From JAFKFJ01 sp963786445 (GTDB lineage: Bacteria; Pseudomonadota; Alphaproteobacteria; Acetobacterales; Acetobacteraceae), in the NCBI GenBank assembly GCA_963786445.1, contig CAWAZU010000028.1:124001-188000 (forward strand): DNA of 64,000 nt, given 5' to 3'. Below, piece by piece: positions 37,011-45,950 of the stretch. The position numbers and the translations under genes were made by a program. The notes below the pieces were generated by a model. That model was not told the DNA's origin. It did no database searches and saw only the letters and a program-made list of their open reading frames with translations. Within the stretch, counting starts at the first letter, position 1, and the number at the start of each line of letters is the position of its first letter.

Positions 37011-37967
37011 TCAGCGGGATGGGTCGCGGCCCGATAGCGGCAGCAGGCCGAGAATGAGACAGCCGAGAATCACCGACCGCCATCCCTCCGACGCGTTGAT
37101 GACGGTAATCAGCGCGGTCATGGTGACCAGCAGCACCGCGCCCGCGATCGTGCCGAGATAGCTCCCTTGTCCGCCGAGAATCGAGGTGCCGCCGAGCACG
37201 ACCGCGGCAATGGAGGACAGCAGATACGGGTCGCCGATCCCGACATAGCCTTGCCCGTTCATCGCCAGCAGCAGCAGCCCGGCCGCGCCGGCGCAAAGTC
37301 CCGCCGCCACATAGACCCAGAGCGTGATGCGCTGCACCGGCACGCCGGACAGCCGGCTCACCTCGGGGTTGGTGCCGACGGCGAAGATGAGGGCGCCGCT
37401 GTGCGTGAAATGCAGCCAGAACAGCGTCGCCGCGGCGGCGAACGCCCACAGGATGATGGTCGGCGAAATGCCGAGGACATGGCTCGATCCGAGCCAGGTG
37501 AGGGTCGCGTTGTCCACCGACACGGCGCTGCCGCCGGCGACCAGCACCAGCACGCCTTGCAGGATCGTCGCCATCGCCAGCGTCATGATCAGCGGCGGCA
37601 GGCCGAGATAGCCGATGCCCAATCCGTTCACCGCGCCGATCCCCGCCGCCAGCAGCAGCGTGAGCGCGATCGCGCCCAGGCCGGTCGTGTCCGCCGCGAA
37701 GCTCAGCATGGGCAGCACGATCGCGGCGACGGTGATGACCGCGCTGACCGACAGGTCGATGCCGCCGCCGATCACCGCCAGCGTCTGGCCGATCGCGGCA
37801 AAGCCGATGATAGCGCCAAGCTCCACGATATATCGCAAATGCGCGAACACGCCAAAGCCCTGGATCAGCGACGACGCGGCGATCCACAGCACCGCGACCA
37901 CCGCGTACGCCACCAGCGAGCGTCCGAGGCCGCGCAGCAGATGCGTGATGGCGCCGGTTCCCGTCAT
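37011..37967 (-). CDS. ribose-type ABC transporter permease (second of pair)
   Basis: 318 aa RbsC-like permease with family motifs GQTLAVIGGGIDLSVSAVI, VGTNPEVSRLSGVPV and VVLGGTSILGGQGSYLGTI. The ATG overlaps the stop of the other permease (ATGA). Two different permease genes in one CUT2 operon suggest a heterodimeric channel. Confidence 0.93.
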   Translation of the reverse strand: MTGTGAITHLLRGLGRSLVAYAVVAVLWIAASSLIQGFGVFAHLRYIVELGAIIGFAAIGQTLAVIGGGIDLSVSAVITVAAIVLPMLSFAADTTGLGAIALTLLLAAGIGAVNGLGIGYLGLPPLIMTLAMATILQGVLVLVAGGSAVSVDNATLTWLGSSHVLGISPTIILWAFAAAATLFWLHFTHSGALIFAVGTNPEVSRLSGVPVQRITLWVYVAAGLCAGAAGLLLLAMNGQGYVGIGDPYLLSSIAAVVLGGTSILGGQGSYLGTIAGAVLLVTMTALITVINASEGWRSVILGCLILGLLPLSGRDPSR

Positions 37968-38926
37968 GCGGCTGCGTCCCGCGCGCCGCGCAGCCGCGGC
38001 AGCGCCACCGTCGCGACGATGATCAGCCCCTGCACGACGTATTGCGCGACCAGCGGCAGGTCCATGAAGAACATGACGTTGATCAGAATGCTCATCAGCA
38101 GGCTGCCGGCCAGCGCCCCGCGCATCGTCCCCTGCCCGCCGAGGAAGCTGACGCCGCCGAGCACGGCGGCGGCAATCGCGCTCAGCGTCAACGGCTCGCC
38201 GATCAGCGGATCGCCGGAGCCGGTTTGCGCCGCGACGAAAAGCCCGGTCAGCGCCTGCAACATGCCGCTGATGACATAGGCCAGCATGCGCGAAGCAACC
38301 ACGCCGACGCCGGAACGGTAGGCGCCTTCGGCATTGTCGCCGACCGCGATCAGCCCCAGCCCGAGCGGCGTCGCCTGATAGAGTTTCCAGAGCAGGGCGA
38401 GAACCAACACGAGCGCAATCGTCGTCGGCCGGTTGCCCGCCAAAAAATCCGAGAGTGCGGCAGACACGAACCCGCCGGGCCGCGGCAGGATCAGCAGCGC
38501 CACGCCGCGGATGATGAAGGACATGGCGAGGGTGACGATGATCGCCGGATAGCGCGCGACGGCGACGAATGCGCCGACGATCGTGCCGACCACCGCGCCC
38601 AGGGCCAGCACCGCCAGCACGGCGCCGAGAATGCCGAGCGGGGTCTGCATGGTGGAGGCGGCGACCACCGAGCCGAGGCTGACCATGGGTCCCACCGCCA
38701 GGTCGATGCCGCCGGTCAGCATCACCAGGGTTTCCGCCACCGCGACCATGGCCGTCGGGAACCAGCCCTGCACGAACTTGTTCGCGGCCCCCGGGGCGAG
38801 GATGCCGGGGAACAGCACGGCATACAGCACCACGAAACCCGCCAGCACGACATAGAGCGCGCCCAGCCCGTCGTTGCGCCGCCACTGGATCGCCCAGTAG
38901 AGCGGCCGGGTGGTGGACGCGCTCAC
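37964..38926 (-). CDS. ribose-type ABC transporter permease (first of pair)
   Basis: 320 aa. Motifs: ETLVMLTGGIDLAVGPMV, VGDNAEGAYRSGV, LGGVSFLGGQGTMRGAL. Helix count about nine. GTG 38926 overlaps the ATPase stop (GTGA). Upstream in-frame sequence belongs to the ATPase gene read in another frame. Confidence 0.93.
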   Translation of the reverse strand: MSASTTRPLYWAIQWRRNDGLGALYVVLAGFVVLYAVLFPGILAPGAANKFVQGWFPTAMVAVAETLVMLTGGIDLAVGPMVSLGSVVAASTMQTPLGILGAVLAVLALGAVVGTIVGAFVAVARYPAIIVTLAMSFIIRGVALLILPRPGGFVSAALSDFLAGNRPTTIALVLVLALLWKLYQATPLGLGLIAVGDNAEGAYRSGVGVVASRMLAYVISGMLQALTGLFVAAQTGSGDPLIGEPLTLSAIAAAVLGGVSFLGGQGTMRGALAGSLLMSILINVMFFMDLPLVAQYVVQGLIIVATVALPRLRGARDAAA

Positions 38927-40452
38927 GTCACCGCCTCCGCGGTCCGGGCATGGTCCGGCAGGCCGAGCGCCGCCGCGACGATCGCTTCCTCCGACGCCGC
39001 CGCGTGCGCCAGCGTCGCGGCGACGTGCCGGTTGTGGAACACCATGACCCGGTCGCAGAGATGCACGAGCTCCGGCGTGTCGGTGCTCAGCAGCACGACG
39101 GCTTTTCCCTCGGCCGCCATGGCGCGCAGGGCAAGATAGATCTCGCGCTTGGTGTCCACGTCCACGCCCCGCGTCGGGTCGTTCAGCAGCAGGATGGCGG
39201 GGGTCAGCGGCAGCCACTTCGCCAGCGCGACCTTCTGCTGGTTGCCCCCGGACAGCGCCAGCACCGGCCGCCGCAGGTCGCCGCGAATGCTGAAGCGTCG
39301 GGCAAGGTCTTGCGTGATCGTCCGCTCGCGTCCGCGGCGGCGGCGCTGCGCGCGGTAGCGCGCGAACCAGGGCAGCAGCAGGTTGAAGGCGATCGGGTGC
39401 GGCAGCAGCAGCCCGTCCTTCTTGCGGTCGGCCGGGATGTAGGCGACGCCCGCGGCATTGGCCTGCACCACGCTTGCGAACGGGGCATCGCGCGCGCCCG
39501 CCGCGGCCTGCATCCGGAACTGGTCGGCCCGCGCCGGCAGCGCGCCGCAGAGGCCGAGCAGGAACGCCTCCTGCCCATGGCCCACCAGCCCGCCGATGCC
39601 CAGAATCTCGCCGTGCCGCAGCGACAGGTTCACGCCCGCCGTGCCGCTCGTGCGGAAGTTGCGCGCCTGCAGCACGATGTCTTCCGTCGCAGCGGAGTGG
39701 AAGGGCGGAAACAGGTCCTGCGGGTCGCGGCCGACCATCAGCCGCACCAGCCCGAGCGGATCGAGACCGGCGATCGGCCGGTCGGCCGTCACCGCGCCGT
39801 CCTTCAGCACCGTCACGTGCTCGCAGAAACCGAAAATCTCGTTCAGGCGATGCGAGATGTAGAGGATCGCGACCCCCTGCGCGCGCAGCCTTCCCACCAG
39901 CGCCAGCAGCATCGACACGTCCGGCGCGGCGAGCGACGAGGTGGGTTCGTCGAGGATCAGCACGCGCGGCCGGCGGGCGAGCGCTTTCGCGATCTCCACC
40001 ACCTGCCGCCGGCCGAGCGGCAGCCGCCCGACCGGCGTATCCGGCTTCTCGGTCAGTCCGACCTGCGCACTCGCCTCGGCGACCAGCGCCGCCAGCCGGC
40101 GATAATCGACCAGCCCGAAGCGCCGAGGCGCCGCGCCGAGGCCGATGTTCTCGGCGATCGACAGATGCGGCGCCAGGCTGAGCTCCTGCTGCACGACGGC
40201 GATGCCCAGCCGTCGCGCCTCGCGCGGCGCGAGTGCGGCCACGCTCCTGCCATCGACGATGAGCGCGCCGTCATCCGGCGCCAGCGTGCCGGAGAGCACG
40301 TTGATCAGCGTGCTCTTGCCGGCACCGTTTTCCCCCAGCAGGGCATGGATGCGGCCCGGCAGCAACTCGATCGAGACGTCCCGCAGCACCTTGTTGCCGA
40401 AGAACGCCTTCGACACCGACCGCGCGCCCAGGATCATCCGTCCCGCGCTCAT
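38923..40452 (-). CDS. ribose-type ABC transporter ATP-binding protein
   Basis: 509 aa tandem ATPase. First half: GENGAGKSTLINVLSG, LPLGRRQVVEIAKAL as the signature region, VLILDEPTSSL. Second half: LSGGNQQKVALAKWL and LNDPTRGVDVDTKRE. Serves both permeases downstream. Starts 45 bases after the binding-protein stop; that gap contains a short self-complementary GC stretch. Confidence 0.95.
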   Translation of the reverse strand: MSAGRMILGARSVSKAFFGNKVLRDVSIELLPGRIHALLGENGAGKSTLINVLSGTLAPDDGALIVDGRSVAALAPREARRLGIAVVQQELSLAPHLSIAENIGLGAAPRRFGLVDYRRLAALVAEASAQVGLTEKPDTPVGRLPLGRRQVVEIAKALARRPRVLILDEPTSSLAAPDVSMLLALVGRLRAQGVAILYISHRLNEIFGFCEHVTVLKDGAVTADRPIAGLDPLGLVRLMVGRDPQDLFPPFHSAATEDIVLQARNFRTSGTAGVNLSLRHGEILGIGGLVGHGQEAFLLGLCGALPARADQFRMQAAAGARDAPFASVVQANAAGVAYIPADRKKDGLLLPHPIAFNLLLPWFARYRAQRRRRGRERTITQDLARRFSIRGDLRRPVLALSGGNQQKVALAKWLPLTPAILLLNDPTRGVDVDTKREIYLALRAMAAEGKAVVLLSTDTPELVHLCDRVMVFHNRHVAATLAHAAASEEAIVAAALGLPDHARTAEAVT

Positions 40453-40497
40453 CCGCCGCGCCGCATCCCCGTCACCGCCCGGCCGCGGCCGCCGTCA

Positions 40498-41565
40498 TCA
40501 CTTCTTCAGGCTGCGCGCGATCAGATCGTCGAACATCGCCGTGCTGTAGGGCGAGTAGATGTAGCCGTCGGCCGGAAAGTCCTTCGCGCGGGCGAGATAG
40601 GTGTCGAGATTCTGTCCGGTGATGATCGGCAGCGGCACGTCGATGTAGCGCGGGATGTCGGCGCCCTGCAGCGCCTTGACCGAGGCATAGACGGCGAACG
40701 CGGCCAGCCAGTTCGGCTGCTGTGTCGCCCAGGCGTCGAGATGCCTGGCCTGCCACATCTCCAGGAACTGCCGGTAGTTCTCCCCCGTGATCGGCCCGAG
40801 CTTGCGCCCCTGCTTGGTGAACGCGGTCACGGCGCCGGCCGACAGCGCCCCGCCCTGCGACCACACGCCGTCGATCTCGGGATAGCGGAACAGCAGATTG
40901 GTCACCGCCTCCTGCGCCGGCGCCGCGTTATAGGGCGTGTTGGTCTCGGCCAGGATGGTGATGCCCGGATTGGCCTGGAACACCGGCTGGGCGCCCTTGC
41001 GCCGGTCATCGCTGACCGAGACGCCGGCCGGGCCGTTCAGGACGATGATCTTGCCCTTGCCGTGCAGTTGCTGCACCAGCCATTCGGCCGCCTGCTTGCC
41101 CCATGCGGCCTGATCGGTGTCGATCTTCGTGGTCAGGTCGTTGGTATCGACCAGACTGTCGAAATTCGCCACGACGATACCTTTCGAGCAGGCATCGGCA
41201 ATGACGCGATCGAGCGCGGTCGCCGAGCCGGCATCGACGATGATGGCGTCCAGCTTGGCGTCGATCATCGACTGGATCTGCTGGATCTGCGTGTTCGCGT
41301 TGCCCTGCGCATCGGTGATGGTCAGCTTCCCCACGAGACCCTGGTGCTTCAGCTCATCGGCCATCTTCTCGATCGTGCCGGTGGTTTCCTTCATCCACGT
41401 CGGCACCGAATAGATGTTGGCCCAGCCGAGCTTGTACGGCGGCTTGTGCTCGCCCTTCACGCAGTTCGCCGCGGCCGCAGCCGGCGGCGCGGCAGCCAGC
41501 TGCGCGAACGCCAGGCCGGCCAGCAGCAATGACGCGAGCGACAAACGCAGCGGCATTGTTGTCAT
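40498..41565 (-). CDS. ribose-type ABC transporter substrate-binding protein
   Basis: 355 aa with signal peptide (MTTMPLRLSLASLLLAGLAFA … AAAAA|NCVKG). The mature part shows YKLGWANIYSVPTWMKETTG, ITDAQGNANTQIQQIQSMIDAKLDAIIVD and EMWQARHLDAWATQQP. First gene of the long operon; ATG 41565 is preceded by GGGGAGAA. Promoter and operator lie 120-185 bases upstream. Ligand unknown; the operon's hydrolases suggest an amide- or amino-acid-containing compound rather than a plain sugar. Confidence 0.92.
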   Translation of the reverse strand: MTTMPLRLSLASLLLAGLAFAQLAAAPPAAAAANCVKGEHKPPYKLGWANIYSVPTWMKETTGTIEKMADELKHQGLVGKLTITDAQGNANTQIQQIQSMIDAKLDAIIVDAGSATALDRVIADACSKGIVVANFDSLVDTNDLTTKIDTDQAAWGKQAAEWLVQQLHGKGKIIVLNGPAGVSVSDDRRKGAQPVFQANPGITILAETNTPYNAAPAQEAVTNLLFRYPEIDGVWSQGGALSAGAVTAFTKQGRKLGPITGENYRQFLEMWQARHLDAWATQQPNWLAAFAVYASVKALQGADIPRYIDVPLPIITGQNLDTYLARAKDFPADGYIYSPYSTAMFDDLIARSLKK

Positions 41566-41686
41566 CTTGGTTCTCCCCAACACTTCCAAGCCGGTTTCAG
41601 GTTCTCGTCGCGGCGCCGGCACGTGCGCCGCTGATGTCCGCTTGCGCCGAGCTATGTCGTGCGCGCCGCTGCTTGCGCCACGATCA

Positions 41687-41715
41687 CGCTATCAGCCGCT
41701 CGCCAAGGGTGTCAA
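41687..41715 (-). promoter_or_regulatory. candidate promoter of the ten-gene IclR operon
   Basis: Minus-strand TTGACA (41715-41710), a perfect -35, followed at 16 bases by GATAGC, a poor -10. A strong -35 with a weak -10 and a palindrome just upstream fits an activator-dependent promoter. Confidence 0.5.
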
Positions 41716-41721
41716 ACCTGC

Positions 41722-41750
41722 CGGACAGATGTCCGATATAGCGGACATCT
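41722..41750 (-). promoter_or_regulatory. nested palindromic operator, probable IclR site
   Basis: Three half-sites: CGGACA (41722-41727), TGTCCG (41730-41735), CGGACA (41742-41747). They form two overlapping palindromes, one of them AGATGTCCG-N6-CGGACATCT (41727-41750). The larger centres about 26 bases upstream of the -35 centre, near position -61. A further half-site GATGTCCG lies at 41633-41640. The site also touches the stop codon of the neighbouring SDR gene. Confidence 0.6.
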
Positions 41751-42382
41751 CAGACCACGGTATAGACCTGCCCGGTCTGCGCGCCCTCGATGCTGCGGCT
41801 GTAGGCGAGCCCGACGCGCGCCGCCGGCACCGACGCGAAGCCGCGGAAAAACGGCGCGTAGCCGGCCATCAATTCGGTCAGCACGGTCGGGCTGACCACG
41901 TTGATGCGCAAGCCGCGCGGCAATTCAATGGCGGCGGCGCGCACGAACGCCTCGATCGCGCCGTTGACCATGCTTGCCGAGGAGCCGGCGACGATCGGGT
42001 CGCCGCTCAGCACGCCGGAGACCAGCGTGATGCAGCCGCCGTCGCGCAACGTCCCGCGCGCCGCGAGTGCCAGGTTCACCTGTCCCATCAGCTTGCTCGC
42101 CAGCCCCAGCGCGTACGCCGACGCCGTCACGGTGTCCGGCTCGATCATGCCGAGCGGGCGGAAAGCGACGCTGCCGCTGGCGCAGGCCACGGCGTCGATC
42201 GGCCCGGCCTTGCGCAGGCCGGCGATGATGCTCGCCGGATCGTCGATGTCGAGCCGGACGTCGCCGGAGTTGCGCCCGGCGGCGACGATGTCGTGCCGCG
42301 CGCCGAGTTCGGCGGCCACCGCCCGGCCGATGGTGCCGCTGGCGCCGACCAGCAGGATGCGCAGTCGCGTTGCCTCGGCCAT
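41750..42382 (-). CDS. short SDR-fold protein lacking the usual Tyr-Lys pair
   Basis: 210 aa, shorter than classical SDRs. Nucleotide-binding LLVGASGTIGRAVAAEL and a conserved core, but where YxxxK should be it reads GSSASMVNGAIEAF, with no catalytic Tyr or Lys. A small family of such proteins with the sequence SMVNGAxExF is known to me only as putative oxidoreductases. Follows the GT39-like gene by 55 bases on the same strand, so may end that operon. Confidence 0.8.
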   Translation of the reverse strand: MAEATRLRILLVGASGTIGRAVAAELGARHDIVAAGRNSGDVRLDIDDPASIIAGLRKAGPIDAVACASGSVAFRPLGMIEPDTVTASAYALGLASKLMGQVNLALAARGTLRDGGCITLVSGVLSGDPIVAGSSASMVNGAIEAFVRAAAIELPRGLRINVVSPTVLTELMAGYAPFFRGFASVPAARVGLAYSRSIEGAQTGQVYTVV

Positions 42383-42437
42383 TTGCCCCGTTCTCCCGTT
42401 TGGACGGCGGCACGCTAGCCGACCATCGGGGGGGCGG

Positions 42438-43937
42438 CTACTGCGATCCGCGGCTCAGGTCACGGCCGAGGAACAGCAACGCCCGCAGCTTGGGCCGCAC
42501 GCGCGGATCGAGCGCCACGCTGCCGAACGGCTCGATCGCCGCGAACCGCACGCCCTGCGCCGCCAGCGTCTTAGCGGTCACCGGCTTGCGCGCCACGATC
42601 ACCACGTCCTTGCCGACGAATGCCGCGAGTGGCGCGATCTCGCCATACTCGCGTGCATCGCGGCCGAGGCAGATCACGGTGGCACGCCCGCCCAGCCCGT
42701 AATCGACTTTTCCGGCCTCCCGCCAGCCGGTCGCGCCGACCACCGTGTTTGCCCGATCGAGCAGCCCCCGCGCGGCCAGCGCCGGGCGCAGCGCCGTCCA
42801 GTCCACCGCCTCCGCCCCCGGATCGCGCGGCAGGTTCAGCCAATCCCAGCGCACCTCGGTCGCCACCACGGCGAGGCCGAGCAGCAGCAGCCCCGCCGTC
42901 GCCGCGGCCGCGCCGCGCACCAGCGCCGGCCGCGCCTCGGCCAGCGCCGCACCGAGCAACGGAAAAAACATCAGGTAGCCCGGTGCGGCCCAGTGGAACA
43001 TGACGTGCTTCGAGACCAGGCCGACCAGCGCGAACAGCACGACCGGCGGCGCGCCAAGGCAGAGCGGCAGCCAGCGCCGCCAGTCCGCCGGCCCGGCCCG
43101 CAGCGCGGCGACGGCCGCCGCCAGCATCGGCAGCCAGATCCACGGCAGCACGTACAGCGCCTCGCCGCCCAGCACCACCAGCGGCCCGAACGGATGCAGC
43201 CCGCCCTCGTCCGCCCGCGCGCCCTGGAAGGCGAAACTCGCCCAGCCGTGTGCCGCGTTCCACGCCGCCACCGGCGCGAACAGCACCGCCGCCAGCAGCG
43301 CCGCGACATAGGGCGGCGGCCGAGCCAGCCAGCGCCGGTGCGCCGGCTGCGTCGCGAGATAGGCGAACGCGCCGAGCAGCGTCAGCACGGCGGTGTATTT
43401 CGCCAGCAGCGCCAGCCCCGCGCAGGCTCCGGCGGCCAGCCACCAGCGCCAGCGCCCGTCCTGCAACGCATGCACCAGCGCCAGCGCCGCCGCCAGCAGC
43501 GCGCAGGTCAGCGGCCCGTCGGGCAGCACCCAGCCGCCGGTGGTCACCGAAAACACCGGCGAAAGGGTGAGCGCCACGGCCGCCCACAGCCCGGCGCGCG
43601 CGCCGAACAGCGCCGCTCCCAGCCGATACATCAGCCAGGTCGAGACCGCGAACAGCAGGATGAACGGCAGCCGCACCACGATGCCGGCCTCGCTGCCGAA
43701 CAGCTTTGCCGCGCCGGCCGCCAGCCACCACGACAGCGGCGGGTGGTCGAAATAGCCGAGCCGCAGCGTGCGCCCGGCCGCCACCATGTAGCTCTCGTCG
43801 ATGCCGAGCCCGATCGCAGCCGCCATCGCCAGCCGCACCGCCGTCCCCGCCACGATCAGCCATGCCACCGACGTGCCGGTCGCGCCGAAATCCCGTTGCT
43901 CCGTCAGCGACGAACGGCCGACGGAAGCCGTGGTCAC
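42438..43937 (-). CDS. GT39-like polytopic glycosyltransferase
   Basis: 499 aa integral membrane protein with ten or more helices. The first periplasmic loop carries DESYMVAAGRTLRLGYFDHPPLSWW, the acidic motif and DHPP signature of PMT/ArnT-type enzymes that take sugars from polyprenyl phosphate. Also LGARAGLWAAVALTLSPVF and WNAAHGWASFAFQ. GTG 43937 overlaps the FAH stop (GTGA), which couples an envelope glycosyltransferase to a catabolic operon, an odd partnership. Confidence 0.82.
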   Translation of the reverse strand: MTTASVGRSSLTEQRDFGATGTSVAWLIVAGTAVRLAMAAAIGLGIDESYMVAAGRTLRLGYFDHPPLSWWLAAGAAKLFGSEAGIVVRLPFILLFAVSTWLMYRLGAALFGARAGLWAAVALTLSPVFSVTTGGWVLPDGPLTCALLAAALALVHALQDGRWRWWLAAGACAGLALLAKYTAVLTLLGAFAYLATQPAHRRWLARPPPYVAALLAAVLFAPVAAWNAAHGWASFAFQGARADEGGLHPFGPLVVLGGEALYVLPWIWLPMLAAAVAALRAGPADWRRWLPLCLGAPPVVLFALVGLVSKHVMFHWAAPGYLMFFPLLGAALAEARPALVRGAAAATAGLLLLGLAVVATEVRWDWLNLPRDPGAEAVDWTALRPALAARGLLDRANTVVGATGWREAGKVDYGLGGRATVICLGRDAREYGEIAPLAAFVGKDVVIVARKPVTAKTLAAQGVRFAAIEPFGSVALDPRVRPKLRALLFLGRDLSRGSQ

Positions 43938-44779
43938 GCCGCGACGGTGCGTTGCGTCTGCTCGCCGAGGCCCTCGATGCCAAGCCGGATGGTCTGGCCG
44001 GGACGCAGGAACATCGGCTGCGGCTTCTTGCCCGCGCCGACGCCGGGCGGCGTGCCGGTGCTGATGACGTCGCCCGGATGCAGCGTGATGAAGTGGCTGA
44101 CATAGCTGACCAGCTTGGTCACGCCGAACACCATCGTGCGCGTGCTGCCGCGCTGCATCGCCACGCCATCGACATCGAGCCACATGGTGAGGTTCTGCGG
44201 ATCGGGCACCTCGTCGCGCGTCACCAGCCACGGGCCGGTCGGCCCGAACGTGTCGCAGCCCTTGCCCTTGTCCCAGGTGCCGCCGCGTTCGAGCTGGAAT
44301 TCGCGCTCGCTCACGTCGTTGATCACGCAGTAGCCGGCGACGTGGTCCAGCGCATCCCGTTCGGCGACATAGGCGGCGCGGCTGCCGATCACCACGCCGA
44401 GTTCCACTTCCCAGTCGGTCTTGTTCGATCGGCGCGGAATCTTCACGTCGTCGTTCGGCCCGCAATAGGCGCTGAGCGATTTCAGGAACAGCACCGGCTC
44501 CTTCGGCACCGGCATGTTGCTCTCGGCCGCATGGTCGGCGTAGTTCAGGCCGATGCAGATGAAGTTCAGCGGGCGCGCGACGCACGGCCCGATGCGGTGG
44601 TTTCCTGGCACCGGCGGCAAGCTCGCCGGATCGAGGGCGGCGAGTTTCGCGAGGCTCGCGGGCGAGATCGCGGCGCCGTCGATGTCGCGCACGACGCCGG
44701 AGAGGTCGCGGACCTGGCCTTTCGCGTCCAGCATGCCCGGCTTCTCGGCGCCCGGATCGCCGTAGCGCAGCAGTTTCAT
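43934..44779 (-). CDS. fumarylacetoacetate hydrolase family protein
   Basis: 281 aa, the length of the sugar-acid branch (2,4-diketo-3-deoxy-fuconate hydrolase, ureidoglycolate lyase-like). Metal-site residues in EPVLFLKSLSAYCGPNDD, WEVELGVVIGSRA and NDVSEREFQLERGG; closing GDVISTGTPPGVGAG. With the adjacent dehydratase and SDR it would hydrolyse a 2,4-diketo acid to pyruvate and a small hydroxy acid. Exact sugar not determined. Confidence 0.92.
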   Translation of the reverse strand: MKLLRYGDPGAEKPGMLDAKGQVRDLSGVVRDIDGAAISPASLAKLAALDPASLPPVPGNHRIGPCVARPLNFICIGLNYADHAAESNMPVPKEPVLFLKSLSAYCGPNDDVKIPRRSNKTDWEVELGVVIGSRAAYVAERDALDHVAGYCVINDVSEREFQLERGGTWDKGKGCDTFGPTGPWLVTRDEVPDPQNLTMWLDVDGVAMQRGSTRTMVFGVTKLVSYVSHFITLHPGDVISTGTPPGVGAGKKPQPMFLRPGQTIRLGIEGLGEQTQRTVAA

Positions 44780-45177
44780 GCCTCGTTCTCCTTCTCTGCC
44801 GCGCGGCGTCGCGCGGTGACCTCGATCTCGATCTTCATGCGCGGATCGGCGAGTCCGGCCGCGATCATGGTCGCCGCCGGCGGTGCGGCGCCGAAGCAGC
44901 GGCGCAGCGCCGGCCAGCACGCCGGAAAATCCCGCGCATCCGGCAAGATGTAGCGCACCCGCACGACATCGGCGAATCCGCACCCGGCCTCGGCGAGCGC
45001 CGCGCCGATATTGTTCAGGCACTGCTCGGCCTGTGCGGCCACGTCGTCGGCTATGGTCATGGTGGCGTAGTCGAACCCGGTGGTGCCGGAGACGAACACC
45101 CAGTCGCCATCGACCACGGCGCGCGCATAGCCGATGTCGCGCTCGAAGGTCGAGCCGGACGAGATGGCTCGACGCAT
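44776..45177 (-). CDS. RidA family protein
   Basis: 133 aa short-form RidA/YjgF: VDGDWVFVSGTTGFDYATMTIADDVAAQAEQCL is the opening half, PAATMIAAGLADPRMKIEIEV the closing half. The usual active-site Arg before the last strand is not obvious (ADPRMKIEIE), so deaminase activity is uncertain. Overlaps FAH by four bases and starts two bases after the SDR stop. Confidence 0.9.
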   Translation of the reverse strand: MRRAISSGSTFERDIGYARAVVDGDWVFVSGTTGFDYATMTIADDVAAQAEQCLNNIGAALAEAGCGFADVVRVRYILPDARDFPACWPALRRCFGAAPPAATMIAAGLADPRMKIEIEVTARRRAAEKENEA

Positions 45178-45179
45178 GG

Positions 45180-45929
45180 TCAGAGCGAAATGCCGCCGTC
45201 GATCAGCAGCGCCTGGCCGGTGACGAACTGGCTCTCGTCGCTGGCGAGATAGACGGCGAGCGCGGCGATCTCCTCCGGCGTGCCGAGCCGCCCCATCGCC
45301 TGCCGCGCCACGAACGCGGCCCGCGCCGCCTCCACCGACCCCGCCGCGGCGGCGTTGGCGGCGATGCGGTCATCCAGGCTCGGCGACTGCACCGTGCCAG
45401 GACAGATGGCGTTGCAGCGGATGCCCTGGCGGACGAAATCCGCCGCCACCGCCTTGGTCAGCCCGATCACCGCCGCCTTGCTTGCGCCATAGACGCAGCG
45501 GTTGGCGATCCCCTTCACGCTGCTGGCGATCGAGGCGATGTTGACGATCGAGCCGCCGCCCTTCGCCAGCATGCCCGGCAGGAACGCCCGGATGGTGCGG
45601 AACTGCGAGCGCGCATTGAGGTCGAAGGCGAAAGTCCAGTCGTCCTCGGTGGCGTCCAGGATGGTTCCCTGATGCACGAAGCCGGCGCAGTTGAACAGCA
45701 CATCGACCGCGCCGACGGATTTCGCCGCGGCGGCGACCGCGGCGGCGTCCAGCACATCGAGCCGCAGGGTGCGGATCGCCGGCCCGGCGAGCGCCGCGAG
45801 TTTCGCTTCGTTCACATCGGTCGCGACCACCTGCGCGCCCTCGGCGGCGAAGGCGAGCGCCGTGGCCCGTCCGATCCCCTGCGCCGCCGCCGTGCAGAAC
45901 GCCGTCTTGCCTGCCAGCCTGCCCGCCAT
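45180..45929 (-). CDS. 2-keto-3-deoxy-L-fuconate-dehydrogenase-type SDR
   Basis: 249 aa classical SDR: CTAAAQGIGRATALAF (in place of the usual TGxxxGIG), Asp in VATDVNEAK for NAD, Ser-Tyr-Lys in SIASSVKGIANRCVYGASK. The motif NAICPGTVQSPSLDDRIAA is characteristic of 2-keto-3-deoxy-fuconate/rhamnonate dehydrogenases and DHRS6-like enzymes. It would oxidise C4 of a 2-keto-3-deoxy acid, feeding the FAH gene. ATG 45929 is preferred (GGGAG eight bases before); GTG 45935 is possible. Confidence 0.88.
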   Translation of the reverse strand: MAGRLAGKTAFCTAAAQGIGRATALAFAAEGAQVVATDVNEAKLAALAGPAIRTLRLDVLDAAAVAAAAKSVGAVDVLFNCAGFVHQGTILDATEDDWTFAFDLNARSQFRTIRAFLPGMLAKGGGSIVNIASIASSVKGIANRCVYGASKAAVIGLTKAVAADFVRQGIRCNAICPGTVQSPSLDDRIAANAAAAGSVEAARAAFVARQAMGRLGTPEEIAALAVYLASDESQFVTGQALLIDGGISL

Positions 45930-45950
45930 CCTCACGTCTCCCGGAATAAG

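Noticed and set aside
35923..37887. Extended 654-residue version of the D-threonine-aldolase-like gene
   Set aside because: The extension covers a permease gene in another frame; ATG 36984 has an AGGAGGAA ribosome site.
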